Origin: Clostridium rhizosphaerae
Lineage (GTDB): Bacteria > Bacillota > Clostridia > Clostridiales > Clostridiaceae
Length of the DNA stretch: 56,566 nucleotides
Assembly: GCF_016765585.1 (NCBI RefSeq)
Contig: NZ_JAESWC010000025.1
Coordinates: 1 to 56,566, forward strand
Direction of reading: 5' to 3'
Part shown: in pieces, positions 1 through 8,826 of the stretch
Layout of the letters: the number at the start of each line of letters is the position of its first letter
How positions within the stretch are numbered: the stretch's first letter is position 1
The notes under the pieces: model-generated
The model's database searches: none
Seen by the model: the letters and a program-made list of their open reading frames with translations, nothing else
What the model was told of the DNA's origin: nothing
Made by a program: the position numbers and the translations under genes

Positions 1-1
1 T

Positions 2-88
2 GAGCTTGATGCCACAGACCTAAATTTTAATCATGGCATGAAAAAAGCCTACCTAAAGGCAGGCTTATTTTGGTATGCCATTTTTTAG
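2..88 (+). CDS. C-terminal fragment of an unidentified ORF, possibly transposase
   Basis: An open frame runs in from the left edge and ends at TAG 86-88. Its last residues include NHGMKKAYLKAGLFWYAIF. I do not recognise the protein. About 15 bases downstream, 103-119 reads on the minus strand as GAGGCTGTCCTGAAAAC, which resembles the terminal inverted repeats of some IS families. That makes a transposase 3' end conceivable. The same DNA can fold as a hairpin (TGGCAT 34-39 with ATGCCA 75-80, and inner AAGCCT with AGGCTT) followed by six T, so it could instead be an intrinsic terminator. Confidence is low. Confidence 0.3.
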   Translation, partial: ELDATDLNFNHGMKKAYLKAGLFWYAIF

Positions 89-316
89 GGTCACCTTAAA
101 TAGTTTTCAGGACAGCCTCTTTATTTTTAATAGGTGCATTATTCCATTAGTAAAGAATATAAAAGCATACATTATATGGGGTATTCGTAATTATAACTTA
201 AAAGTAATATAAAATTAAGATTTTCTTAAAGAAATATAAGACTAATTCTTAAACTTTACACTTCATAATGAATTATAGATTTTAAATTCTATTAAATGAG
301 AAAGTAGAGAAAAGTT

Positions 317-1021
317 ATGAAGAGTAATAAAAGCAATTGGAAACTTATTATATTGATGATAGCACTAATGCCTATCATGACTGGAGCAGTTGTTTATTTA
401 AAATCAAGTGGAGTGCTAAGCTATATGTATTCTGCTGAAGCTTTTAAAAGTTATATTAATGGATTTGGACAAAAAGCTTATGTGATTTTTTTCATGCTGC
501 AACTTTTGGGCACAATTTTGGCACCTATACCTAATAATATAACCGCGGCTGCAGGAGCAGCGGTACTTGGAGGATGGCAAGCTTTCTTTATTAGCACATT
601 TGCTACTTTAATAGGCTCTGCTGCAGCATTTATACTTGCTAAAAAGCTTGGAAGACCAATTGTCAATAAGCTTGTGGGTCACAAAATTTCAGACAAATAC
701 GAGAAGTTAATTTCAAAAAAAGGCACAACTCTCTTAATATTAATGTTTTTACTTCCTTTTTTTCCAGATGACGCACTTTGCTTTTTAGCAGGGATGAGTA
801 AAATCTCCTTTAGAAGGTTTTTTATAATTACGGTACTTACAAGGCCATGGGGAATTTTAGGATCAACTTTAATTGGTTCAGGAAGTATATCTCTTAACTG
901 GCTTGGTTGGGCATTAATAATTATTATAAGTGTATTAATAGTAATTTACCAAGACAAAATAGAAGAAAAGCTAGTAAACGGGCTAAAATATATGAATGGT
1001 ATTAAAAGTGAGTGTGAATAG
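317..1021 (+). CDS. TVP38/TMEM64 (VTT domain) family membrane protein
   Basis: A 234-residue integral membrane protein of the TVP38/TMEM64/DedA-like (VTT, formerly SNARE-associated) superfamily. An N-terminal membrane helix at about residues 9-31 is followed by the VTT core (about 60-185). The core contains the small-residue stretch ITAAAGAAVLGG, the basic AKKLGR turn and LPFFPDDALCFLAGMS, the typical proline/glycine re-entrant signature. A last helix lies near 190-212, before a charged tail. Relatives are implicated in lipid scrambling or envelope homeostasis, but the substrate cannot be read from sequence. The gene stands alone. The ribosome binding site before ATG 317 is weak. Confidence 0.85.
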   Translation: MKSNKSNWKLIILMIALMPIMTGAVVYLKSSGVLSYMYSAEAFKSYINGFGQKAYVIFFMLQLLGTILAPIPNNITAAAGAAVLGGWQAFFISTFATLIGSAAAFILAKKLGRPIVNKLVGHKISDKYEKLISKKGTTLLILMFLLPFFPDDALCFLAGMSKISFRRFFIITVLTRPWGILGSTLIGSGSISLNWLGWALIIIISVLIVIYQDKIEEKLVNGLKYMNGIKSECE

Positions 1022-1041
1022 CTAATCAGAGAAAAATATTG

Positions 1042-1214
1042 TTATTTATGTCTTAAGCTTTCAATAAGGTGTTTCAATGCTAGCCTAGGTTCATAAATTA
1101 TCATTCTAGGTCCTGAAAATCTCATAACATCTTTTATCTTTTCTCTATATTCAGTCTTATAGCAGTGAATTTTACATCTCCCACAGTTTCCTTTTCTTCA
1201 GAGATTTTTTCCAT
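1042..1214 (-). pseudogene. Remnant of a YgbA-like (nitrous oxide-stimulated promoter family) gene
   Basis: Reading the minus strand from ATG 1214 (AAAGGAG seven bases upstream) gives MEKISEEKETV, a plausible family N-terminus, and then runs to a stop in that frame. A second frame carries GNCGRCKIHCYK, then REKIKDVMRFSGPRM, IIYEPRLALKHLIESLRHK and TAA at 1042-1044. This is the conserved C-terminal half of the YgbA-type family, with its Cys-x2-Cys...HCYK motif. The two halves abut in different frames, and roughly 40 residues of the usual protein, including its other cysteines, are missing. That is what an internal, frame-shifting deletion would leave. Family assignment rests on motif memory only. 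The ribosome binding site is intact, so decay may be recent. Confidence 0.7.
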
Positions 1215-1370
1215 ATGAAAACTCCTTTGATAAGCATATTTATATATTTAAATATTTACGAACTAACATTATTATTTATTATATCATTTTGGGTTTAAGA
1301 GGATTTTAAGTAAGTATAAAGAATATATAATCATAAATTTATAAGCTGAATATAAATGGGGGATTTAATT

Positions 1371-2147
1371 ATGAGAGGTAAGATTGACACTATATTGTTT
1401 GATCTGGATGGAACCTTATATGCTAAAGGAAAGCCAATAAAGTCAGCAGTAAATGTTATTGAAACGCTAAGAAAAGAAAAAGTTAAACTTGCATTTATTA
1501 CTAATACGGATGGATGGACAGTGGAGCATATTCATAAAAGGCTTATTGATATGGGCTTTAACATTGCTCTTGAGGAAGTGTTTACACCAGTAGCTGCAGT
1601 AAAACAGTTTTTTGCTGATAATAAAGATAAGTCCTGCTATTTATTAGTTACTGATGAGGTGTTTGAAAGCTTGAAGGGCTTGAAATTAAATGACATTAAT
1701 CCAGACTATGTAGTAGTTGGGGATTTTAGTGATAAAACAAACTACGAAGAAATAAATAAGGTCTTTAGATTTATAATGAATGGTTCTGAGATTCTTGCTT
1801 TATCTAAAGCAAACTATTATTTTCAGGATAATGGAATCAATATTAATACGGGGGCCTTTGTAGGCATGTTTGAAAAAGCTTGTGAAAAAGAAGCTGTTTT
1901 ACTTGGAAAGCCTTCAAAAGAGTTTTTTAACCTGGCACTTAATCGTTTAGGCAGCAAAGCAGAAAGTACAATTGTGGTTGGAGATGACATTACAGTTGAT
2001 ATTACAGGGGCTAAAGCTGTTAATGCTATAAGCGTGCTTGTAACGACAGGACATTATAATGAAGAGATAGTCAAAAGCTTCAAGGAAAAGCCTGATTATA
2101 TCATAGAAGATATAACGCATCTTCCAAGTCTATTAATGGAGGAGTAA
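1371..2147 (+). CDS. HAD-superfamily hydrolase, NagD-like (subfamily IIA)
   Basis: A 258-residue phosphatase-like protein. Motif I is FDLDGTLY (nucleophile and general acid at about D11 and D13), motif II is FITNTDG, a conserved Lys lies in LLGKPSKEFF, and motif IV is VGDDITVD near the C-terminus. The capped IIA arrangement matches NagD/AraL-type sugar or nucleotide phosphatases, but the substrate is unknown. An in-frame ATG at 1356 lies inside the GGGGGA ribosome binding site, so I place the start at 1371, eight bases after that site. It is monocistronic and ends in a strong terminator. Confidence 0.85.
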   Translation: MRGKIDTILFDLDGTLYAKGKPIKSAVNVIETLRKEKVKLAFITNTDGWTVEHIHKRLIDMGFNIALEEVFTPVAAVKQFFADNKDKSCYLLVTDEVFESLKGLKLNDINPDYVVVGDFSDKTNYEEINKVFRFIMNGSEILALSKANYYFQDNGININTGAFVGMFEKACEKEAVLLGKPSKEFFNLALNRLGSKAESTIVVGDDITVDITGAKAVNAISVLVTTGHYNEEIVKSFKEKPDYIIEDITHLPSLLMEE

Positions 2148-2174
2148 TATAGAAATACGTAAAGAGCTCTAAGC

Positions 2175-2215
2175 GGCTGCCTCATAATATAAATATGAGG
2201 CAGCCTTGAATTTTT
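2175..2215. terminator. Bidirectional intrinsic terminator
   Basis: The stem GGCTGCCTCAT (2175-2185) pairs with ATGAGGCAGCC (2195-2205). It is followed by TTGAATTTTT on the plus strand. It separates the plus-strand HAD gene from the convergent minus-strand DeoR gene. Confidence 0.85.
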
Positions 2216-2225
2216 AAAATTAAAT

Positions 2226-3002
2226 TTATTCTTTCTGGACCACTATTACTTCAATACCTAAATCCTCTATTTTAGCCAACTCGTCTTCTACTGCATCCCA
2301 GTCGGTTATTAATAAATCAAATTTATTTGCATCCACATCTTTCAAAAAAGCATTATGCCCTATTTTTTGGCTTGGAAACAATGCAATGTTTTTTCTGGAG
2401 TTATTGGCAATGGCCCTTTGAAATGATGAGGTTTCTGGTGTGCCGTTAGAAGCTCCGTACTCTGCTGAAAAGCCTGCACCAGTTAGAAAGCTTAAATCAA
2501 AACGCATATTTCTCACAAACTCTTGAGCAAAAGAATCTACAATTCTTCCATTAGCTCTCATTTTGCCTCCAACTACAAAGACTGAAATGTTTTCGTAGTC
2601 TCTTAAAAAAGAAGCATTGTCTACAGAGTTTGTTATAACTGTGAACTCAATATTTTTTGGAAAATACTTAAGCATTAAATATCCAAGGTTTCCAGCAGTA
2701 ATATATACTGAGTCATTTGGCTTTATAAACTCTACTGCTTTTTTCGCTATAGCATCATAATTTTCATATACATTTTCAAGGTTAGCATTGTTACATTTAC
2801 TTGGTTTTTGCTGACCGACCTGAAGCACAGGTATTGCTCCGCCATGGGTTCTCTTAAGAAGTCCTTTTTCCTCAAGTATTCTTAAATCTCGTCTTGCAGA
2901 ATCAACAGAGACATCAAAGGTCTCCTGAATTTCTCCGATAGATATTCTTCCTTTTTCGTTAATGATTTTTAATATTTGTTCATGCCTTTCTTCAATAAAC
3001 AT
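2226..3002 (-). CDS. DeoR-family transcriptional regulator
   Basis: A 258-residue repressor-type protein. The N-terminal DeoR winged helix (about residues 3-58) includes ISIGEIQETFDVSVDSARR and LEEKGLLKRTHGGAIP, the hallmark of the family. The C-terminal DeoRC sensor domain (about 75-240) contains ITNSVDNASFL, VVGGKM and FLTGAGFSAEYG, the isomerase-like fold that senses sugar phosphates in relatives. It is divergent from the MFS gene at 3258, so that transporter is the likely target. The effector is unknown. Confidence 0.9.
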   Translation of the reverse strand: MFIEERHEQILKIINEKGRISIGEIQETFDVSVDSARRDLRILEEKGLLKRTHGGAIPVLQVGQQKPSKCNNANLENVYENYDAIAKKAVEFIKPNDSVYITAGNLGYLMLKYFPKNIEFTVITNSVDNASFLRDYENISVFVVGGKMRANGRIVDSFAQEFVRNMRFDLSFLTGAGFSAEYGASNGTPETSSFQRAIANNSRKNIALFPSQKIGHNAFLKDVDANKFDLLITDWDAVEDELAKIEDLGIEVIVVQKE

Positions 3003-3084
3003 AATATCACCTCAAATAATAATAAATTCAAAATAAATAAAATCCGAATTTATTCATCTTTAGTAATATTTTATCATTATTGTT

Positions 3085-3149
3085 AATGATTGTAAATACA
3101 AAGCATGAAAAATAATTAATAAACATGAAAAACAATGAATGCAATCATT
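3085..3149. promoter_or_regulatory. Candidate DeoR operator repeats
   Basis: Within the 255-bp divergent spacer, AATGATTG (3085-3092) recurs inverted as CAATCATT (3142-3149). Further partial copies such as AATCATTACTGATTATG follow. Repeats of this kind between a DeoR gene and its divergent partner are typical operators. No clear -35/-10 pair was found for either gene, so this is a weak proposal. Confidence 0.35.
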
Positions 3150-3257
3150 ACTGATTATGAAAGATATATATTTATGAGTTATTGTAATAATGTGGTACAA
3201 TTGTAAGTAAATATTATAGAATTTTGTAATTTACGATTCAAAGGATGGGAATGAAAT

Positions 3258-4508
3258 ATGAATATTATCAGCAAATTACTAAAGCCATATAAAAATTTAC
3301 CTATGAGTGTCTACGTAATATTTTTTGCATCCATAATAAATAATCTAGGTAATTTCGTGGCGCCATTTCTAACAATGTTTTTGACTTACTCCATAGGTAT
3401 GAAGGTAGAAACAGTAGGAATAATTGTTGCAATAAACAGTTTTGTAGGTCTTGTAGCTTCTGCTCATGGAGGAAAACTAATAGACATTATAGGAAGAAAA
3501 AAGATATTTATTATTTTTAGGACTACTTCAGCTATAGCTCTTCTATCATGTGCCTTTACAAGAAATCCAATAATATTGACAGTGCTGCTTATTCTGTCAA
3601 ATTTTCTTGGAGGATACTCTCTTCCTGTTTACAGCACTATCATTACGGACATTACAGAAGGAGAACAGAGAAATACAGCTTTCTCACTGCAGTATATGGC
3701 TTTAAATATCGGCTTTTCAGTAGGACCTCTATTAGCAGGATTTTTATATAATAACTATTTGATTTGGCTTTTCTTAGGCGATGCAGCAACTACATTTATT
3801 TCTGTAATATTAGTAGCTTTGTTTATTCCAGAAACTATGCCTGATAAACTGAAGATATCAAGTTCAAAGAACAATAAGCTTGAACATGCAGAGGAAGGAA
3901 GTCTTCTTCAGGCTTTAATTAAAAGACCGACTCTGGTTTTATTCTCTTTTATAATAATTCTATATTTTATAGTATTTTCTCAATTCAACTTTGGTCTTTC
4001 ACTTCAAGTCAGTGAAGTTTTTAAAAACAAGTCAGCAGCTGTATTTGGAAGTCTAATGACAGTTAATGCAGTGCTGTGCAGTATAATACCAATGTTTTTA
4101 ACAGCCTTAACTGGCAAAATAAAAGCCTCCTTAAGTATGGTTGCAGGGGGAATGCTGTATGCTGTAGGCTTTGGAATGATATTTTTTATTCACAGCTATT
4201 TCTTATTTGTAATTTCAGCTATGATTTGGACTATGGGAGAAATATTAATAGCGACCAATACTAATGTATATATTGCTGATCATACTCCAGCTTCACACAG
4301 GGGAAGATTTAATTCTATATTCCCCATAATAAGAAAGCTTGGCTTTATGATTGGACCGATAATTGCGGGACTTTATGTAAAGTACACAAATATAAGAAAC
4401 CTATGGCTTTTTTTAGGAGTGCTTTCTATTATAGGAGCTGTTATGATGTACAGACTGCATTTAATAGATAATAAGGCTAATGAAATTTCAGCCTCTGAAA
4501 GTGCTTAA
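3258..4508 (+). CDS. MFS transporter
   Basis: A 416-residue protein with about twelve membrane helices in two six-helix halves, split by a charged loop near residues 195-215 (KISSSKNNKLEHAEEGS). The loop after helix 2 contains GGKLIDIIGRKK, the motif-A signature of the major facilitator superfamily. The second half carries a related DHTPASHRGRFNS segment. The substrate is unknown; drug or sugar efflux are both possible. Start ATG 3258 follows AAAGGATGGG. The divergent DeoR gene probably regulates it, which leans towards a carbohydrate-related role, but that is inference. Confidence 0.85.
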   Translation: MNIISKLLKPYKNLPMSVYVIFFASIINNLGNFVAPFLTMFLTYSIGMKVETVGIIVAINSFVGLVASAHGGKLIDIIGRKKIFIIFRTTSAIALLSCAFTRNPIILTVLLILSNFLGGYSLPVYSTIITDITEGEQRNTAFSLQYMALNIGFSVGPLLAGFLYNNYLIWLFLGDAATTFISVILVALFIPETMPDKLKISSSKNNKLEHAEEGSLLQALIKRPTLVLFSFIIILYFIVFSQFNFGLSLQVSEVFKNKSAAVFGSLMTVNAVLCSIIPMFLTALTGKIKASLSMVAGGMLYAVGFGMIFFIHSYFLFVISAMIWTMGEILIATNTNVYIADHTPASHRGRFNSIFPIIRKLGFMIGPIIAGLYVKYTNIRNLWLFLGVLSIIGAVMMYRLHLIDNKANEISASESA

Positions 4509-4545
4509 CTTCATGATTTTTTACATATGAGAAAGGAATTTTTTT

Positions 4546-5205
4546 ATGAATTTGATATATGGAACTTATAACCCTGCTAAGGTGGCAAGTATGATACAAA
4601 TGCTTGAGGGACTAGATATTTCTATTACAGGTCTTGCATGCATTGATACAAGATTAAAAGAGGCAGAAGAAAGCGGTAAGGAACCGCTGGCAAATGCAAA
4701 GCAAAAGGCTATGTGCTACTACAAGCAAATAAAAAGATCTATATTTTCCTGTGATTCAGGGCTCTATTTTGAGGAGGTTAATGAAGAGGATCAGCCGGGA
4801 GTGTTGATAAAAAGGATTCATGGACAAAATTTGTCTTATAGTGAGATGCTTACCTTCTACAGTAAATTAGCAAAAAACTATGGAGGTAAATTAACAGCCT
4901 ACTATAAAAACGCAATATGCTTAGTGATGAATGAAAAGAAGATTTATACATATGATGGTGCAGATATTTATTCAGAGAAATTTTATATTGTAGATAAGCC
5001 TCATAAGAAATATGTGGAAGGGTTTCCGCTTGATTCTTTATCTGTAGATATAAATAGCATGAAATATTATTATGATCTGAAAGGTAAAAGAAGCAAAAAC
5101 TTAGGGGTAATTCAGGGGTTTAAAAAATTTTTTATTAAAAGTTTAAAGGAATATGGGGGAGATTATGATGAGAGTTGGAAGGGCAGTTCGAGTACTAACG
5201 GATGA
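4546..5205 (+). CDS. Ham1/RdgB-like non-canonical purine NTP pyrophosphatase
   Basis: A 219-residue protein of the ITPase (Ham1/RdgB/Maf-like) fold. It opens with LIYGTYNPAKVASM, matching the family N-terminal T/SxNxxK substrate-binding element. ANAKQKA follows, then the SCDSGLYFEE motif, equivalent to the DDSGLE signature. Such enzymes hydrolyse deoxyinosine, xanthosine or related triphosphates to the monophosphate plus pyrophosphate. The C-terminal third diverges from housekeeping RdgB, so substrate specificity may differ. It starts a run of closely spaced plus-strand genes and its end overlaps the next gene by 41 bases. Confidence 0.75.
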   Translation: MNLIYGTYNPAKVASMIQMLEGLDISITGLACIDTRLKEAEESGKEPLANAKQKAMCYYKQIKRSIFSCDSGLYFEEVNEEDQPGVLIKRIHGQNLSYSEMLTFYSKLAKNYGGKLTAYYKNAICLVMNEKKIYTYDGADIYSEKFYIVDKPHKKYVEGFPLDSLSVDINSMKYYYDLKGKRSKNLGVIQGFKKFFIKSLKEYGGDYDESWKGSSSTNG

Positions 5206-6361
5206 GAATAGAGAGGAATTATTAAAGAACACAGGTGAAAAAAGAAAAATTATAGTAAGTATATTTTATCCTTCTGATGAGGATATAAAGGAAAATCAAA
5301 AAGGATTTTATATTGACTTATTTACTCCCTGTGAGGAAGAGTTTATTAAAAAGTTTGCAGGAAAGAAAAACATGGCAGGACAGCAGGTGGATGAAACTTA
5401 TCTTAGGAGCATAAAGACGAATACTTTTAATAATATTGAAATCAGCAAAAGGGAAATATTATATCCTGTGGTTATATTTTCACCTGGTTTAGGGATGGAC
5501 AAAGACTGCTTGATTTATAATATTGAAAAATTAGTTAGTGAAGGCTTTATTGTTTTTACATTGGGACATATATATGAAACTGATTTTACAATACTGCCTA
5601 GCGGAGAAGTGTTAAATAAAATTGATAGAATTGATGATTTTACTTTTGAAGAAAAAGAGCAGCTTATTGAAATAAGAAAAGAAGATATCTTGTTTTTAAT
5701 AGAGGAATTAAAAGTATTAAATTCCAAAGATGAAATGATAAAGGGTAAATTGGATTTAGATAAGATTGGAATTATCGGACACTCACTCGGAGGATCAGCT
5801 GTATTTAATGCGGCAAAAGAAGATATAAGAATTAAAGCTGTTGTAATGCTTGACGGCAGCTTACAGCATTTTGATTTGGTTAAAGATATTGAAGAAGGAA
5901 AAAGAATGACAACACCTTTTTTAAATTTTAGAAGAGGCTCCATTGATTATAATGAGGAAATGAAAAAGACAATAGAATTTAATGAAAGCAGAACTGATGG
6001 AGAGGAATTTAAAAAGAGAATTATAGGCCGTAACAAAACTCTAATAGGTCAGATAGAAGGACAAAAGCAGCTTTATGAATATTTATCAGATTATAAGTCA
6101 TTTATAAAACTTAAGCATTCAGAGCATCTTACTTTTACAGATTGGCCTGTTATTTATAACCAGGAATTTGAAAATAATATATTGTCCATAAAAGAGGCGC
6201 ATGTAATAATAAGCGAAATAACTGTTAGATTTTTTAAGGAATTTTTGTGCGGTATGAGAGGCAGCTACAATGAATTTATTGATAGCGGCAGGTGTCCTTT
6301 AATTTGCAGCATAAACAAGAATGGTGAAGTAGTTAATATAAAGGGGGGCGCAGTATGTTAA
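5165..6361 (+). CDS. Alpha/beta hydrolase, platelet-activating-factor acetylhydrolase-like
   Basis: About 398 residues. The nucleophile elbow is GHSLGG (Ser near residue 207), preceded by an oxyanion-region strand VVIFSPGLGMD and a lid region rich in acidic residues. The acid is plausibly in VVMLDGS, and the His probably in KHSEHLTF. The layout matches the PAF-acetylhydrolase/dienelactone-hydrolase-like esterases. I see no signal peptide, so it is likely cytoplasmic. An ATG at 5153 precedes the GGGGGAG ribosome binding site, so the ATG ATG pair at 5165/5168 is the better start. It overlaps the genes on both sides, implying translational coupling. Confidence 0.75.
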   Translation: MMRVGRAVRVLTDENREELLKNTGEKRKIIVSIFYPSDEDIKENQKGFYIDLFTPCEEEFIKKFAGKKNMAGQQVDETYLRSIKTNTFNNIEISKREILYPVVIFSPGLGMDKDCLIYNIEKLVSEGFIVFTLGHIYETDFTILPSGEVLNKIDRIDDFTFEEKEQLIEIRKEDILFLIEELKVLNSKDEMIKGKLDLDKIGIIGHSLGGSAVFNAAKEDIRIKAVVMLDGSLQHFDLVKDIEEGKRMTTPFLNFRRGSIDYNEEMKKTIEFNESRTDGEEFKKRIIGRNKTLIGQIEGQKQLYEYLSDYKSFIKLKHSEHLTFTDWPVIYNQEFENNILSIKEAHVIISEITVRFFKEFLCGMRGSYNEFIDSGRCPLICSINKNGEVVNIKGGAVC

Positions 6362-6696
6362 TATGTCCAAATTGCAAAAGCGAATTTGAAGATGGAGTAT
6401 CAATCTGCAGTGATTGTGGTACTGCATTAGTTAAACAGCCTGAAGAAGAGAAGGATGATATAAGTGATAAATGGAACTGGCTGAAGGACTTTGGAAATAT
6501 AACTGCTAAAAGAGCTTTGACTATATTATTTTATTTAGGCCTTGCACCATTATTTATATCAAGCATTTTATTTAGAAGTTTCCTTGGCATCGTTTATTTT
6601 ATATTCGGAGTTTTGATATGGAAAATTATTTGCGAGTTATTAATTATTGTTTTTAGGTGCTTTGAAACCTATGTGGAAAAGAATAAAAGGGAATAG
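6355..6696 (+). CDS. Zinc-ribbon membrane protein, DUF4282-like
   Basis: A 113-residue protein. An N-terminal zinc ribbon has cysteines at 4, 7, 18 and 21 (CPNC...CSDC). After an acidic linker there are two membrane helices (about 55-75 and 80-101), ending in an ICELLIIVFR segment resembling DUF4282 domains. The function of such small zinc-ribbon/membrane proteins is unknown. Its start overlaps the end of the hydrolase gene by seven bases and it has a GGGGGG-type ribosome binding site, so it belongs to the same transcript. Confidence 0.7.
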   Translation: MLICPNCKSEFEDGVSICSDCGTALVKQPEEEKDDISDKWNWLKDFGNITAKRALTILFYLGLAPLFISSILFRSFLGIVYFIFGVLIWKIICELLIIVFRCFETYVEKNKRE

Positions 6697-6790
6697 GAAA
6701 ATTTGATTATAAAAATATTTTACATTGAAGAGTTGCATATATGGTGTAAAACTAAAAGATAGACAATTAAAAGATATGGGGGAGTATAAA

Positions 6791-8050
6791 ATGAAAAACA
6801 GGGGCATAGAACAAAAAATAAATGAATACTTAGAAGCTTATACAAAACTATGGGCCTTCAGCGGCTCTATTGCTGCTATGAAGGATGGGGAAGTGCTTTT
6901 TAAAAATGCTTACGGATATGCTAACAGGGAACACAAAATTTTAAATACTACGGAAACTAAATATAGAATATGGTCAATTACAAAGCAATTTACAGCAGCA
7001 GCTATATTAATTCTTGAGGAAAGAGGAGCATTAAAAGTAGAAGATAGCTTAAGGAAGCATTTTCCTGAATGGACTAAGCTGGACTCTGATATTACTATTC
7101 ATCATTTATTGACGCACACTTCAGGAATTTTCAACTATTCAAATTTACCGAATTCTCATAGAACCTTTCAAAGAATGCATCATGACAGAGCTGAATTAAT
7201 TGAAATGTTTACAAGCAAAGCTTTGGATTTTGAGCCGGGCACAGATTGGAATTACTGCAATACAGGCTATTATCTTTTAGGATTACTAATTGAAAAATTA
7301 TCAGGAAAAACCTATAGTGAGTTTTTGAAGGATAATATTTTTAAACCTTTAGGAATGTTTAATACAGGAGTAGATGATGATAAAACAATTGTTTCTAACA
7401 AAGCATCAGGATATTATCTGAATGAAAATGATTTAATTCATTGTAATTATATTGACATGGAATTAATGTACTCATCAGGAGGAATGTATTCAACAGTTGA
7501 AGATTTACTCATATGGGATGGGGCTTTGAGAACCAACAAACTTTTAAACAGAAAATCAGTTGAAAAAATGAATACAGCCTATAAAAACAATTATGGCTAT
7601 GGAGTTTCGATAAATATGAACGGAAATAGAAGAGTTGTTCATCATAGTGGAAGCTGTGAAGGCTTTTTAACGGAAATACACAGATATGTGGACGATGATT
7701 TTTGTGTTGTTGTGCTCAGCAACTATGGATTTACAGCTGTAAATAAATTGTGTAAGGCTATTGCGGCTATTGCATTTGAGGACAAGTATGAAATGCCTGT
7801 TAAGCCTGAGGTATATGATTTAAACTCAGAAACTCTTAACAGTTATTTAGGTATATATGGAGGGGAAGGCTTTAAACTTGAACTGAAAAAAGAAAAAGAT
7901 GATCTGAATTTAATTATTGATGAAGAATATGTTTTACCAGCCTATCCAATTGGCGAGAATATTTTACACCATACATGGATTGACGAAGAATATGTCTTTG
8001 AAAAGGATGAAGAGGGACAGCTATCTCTTTGGGGTGCTATGAAAAGATAA
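6791..8050 (+). CDS. Serine hydrolase, class C beta-lactamase/penicillin-binding-like family
   Basis: A 419-residue protein with the three signatures of the family: SxxK as SITK (Ser62-Lys65), YxN as YCN (Tyr155-Asn157), and a KTG-equivalent HHSG (284-287). The C-terminal ~80 residues resemble the small beta-barrel often appended to these esterases/peptidases. No signal peptide is evident, so a cytosolic esterase or peptidase is more likely than a resistance enzyme. A TTG at 6725 opens the frame earlier, but GGGGGAG sits just before ATG 6791, which I take as the start. Confidence 0.85.
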   Translation: MKNRGIEQKINEYLEAYTKLWAFSGSIAAMKDGEVLFKNAYGYANREHKILNTTETKYRIWSITKQFTAAAILILEERGALKVEDSLRKHFPEWTKLDSDITIHHLLTHTSGIFNYSNLPNSHRTFQRMHHDRAELIEMFTSKALDFEPGTDWNYCNTGYYLLGLLIEKLSGKTYSEFLKDNIFKPLGMFNTGVDDDKTIVSNKASGYYLNENDLIHCNYIDMELMYSSGGMYSTVEDLLIWDGALRTNKLLNRKSVEKMNTAYKNNYGYGVSINMNGNRRVVHHSGSCEGFLTEIHRYVDDDFCVVVLSNYGFTAVNKLCKAIAAIAFEDKYEMPVKPEVYDLNSETLNSYLGIYGGEGFKLELKKEKDDLNLIIDEEYVLPAYPIGENILHHTWIDEEYVFEKDEEGQLSLWGAMKR

Positions 8051-8064
8051 CGGAGGTTAACTCT

Positions 8065-8535
8065 ATGAAGTACACATTAAAAAGAAGTTATGACCATAAG
8101 GTGGAGATATTTCACAATTGGAATATTAATGAGTTGAAACTAGAAGGTGCAGAACTCATAGAAGCCTTAAAAGCTTATTTGACAGATGCTATGGAAGGAA
8201 TTTTGGATCCTGACACTGCAGGAAAGAAGCCTGATGGATATTTAAATAACTTGCAAAGTGGCAGATTGGGAGATTTTTCTAAAAGATACATTATAATAGC
8301 TGAAGATAATGATAAAGTAATAGGAATATTGATATGTCTGCCTGATAAAGAAAAAACAATGCATATTTATTCTTTAGGAGTAATTAAGGAGTATCGTAAA
8401 AAGGGGATAGCTTCAGCCTTATTAGCAAGATGCATAAATGATATGCTTAAAAATAACATAAATGAAGTTATATTAGATGTTCATTCAGATAATATACCGG
8501 CTCGAAATTTATACAGTAAATTTGGGTTTAAGTAG
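8065..8535 (+). CDS. GNAT family N-acetyltransferase, C-terminus possibly truncated
   Basis: A 156-residue acetyltransferase. The acetyl-CoA loop is RKKGIASALLARC after the LGVIKEY strand, then DVHSDNIPARNLYSKFGFK. Family members normally continue into a last beta strand, but here TAG comes straight after GFK. The other reading frame continues VYKQDVKDYTRGNF, which could be the displaced C-terminus, so a one-base frameshift is possible. ATG 8065 follows CGGAGG; the upstream TTG at 8029 lies inside the previous gene. The substrate is unknown. Confidence 0.75.
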   Translation: MKYTLKRSYDHKVEIFHNWNINELKLEGAELIEALKAYLTDAMEGILDPDTAGKKPDGYLNNLQSGRLGDFSKRYIIIAEDNDKVIGILICLPDKEKTMHIYSLGVIKEYRKKGIASALLARCINDMLKNNINEVILDVHSDNIPARNLYSKFGFK

Positions 8536-8581
8536 AAGAGTATATAAACAAGATGTAAAAGATTATACCAGGGGGAATTTT

Positions 8582-8815
8582 GTGAAAAGATATTCTAAGG
8601 CAGAGCTGCAGCAAGCATTGAACTTGATTGAAAATGGAAGCTCATTTTCTGAAGTAGCCAAGGAAACAGGAATAAATAAAAGTATTTTAGCAAGAGAAAA
8701 TAGAAAAAGGAAAAATGAAAAAGCTGATAGAAATATGAATCGGGATAGTGAAAGAATTTTAAAAGAAAACTTGGTTCTATTTGAAAAAATAAATTTACAA
8801 AAACTAATAGATTAG
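8582..8815 (+). CDS. Small helix-turn-helix protein
   Basis: A 77-residue protein from GTG 8582, placed correctly after AGGGGGAA. Residues about 5-35 (LQQALNLIENGSSFSEVAKE, then TGINKS) look like a Psq/resolvase-type helix-turn-helix. A highly basic stretch follows (RENRKRKNEK), with a helical tail. It could be a small DNA-binding regulator. The upstream part of the open frame overlaps the acetyltransferase gene and is probably not translated. No family could be named with confidence. Confidence 0.55.
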   Translation: MKRYSKAELQQALNLIENGSSFSEVAKETGINKSILARENRKRKNEKADRNMNRDSERILKENLVLFEKINLQKLID

Positions 8816-8826
8816 CGGGTGATATC

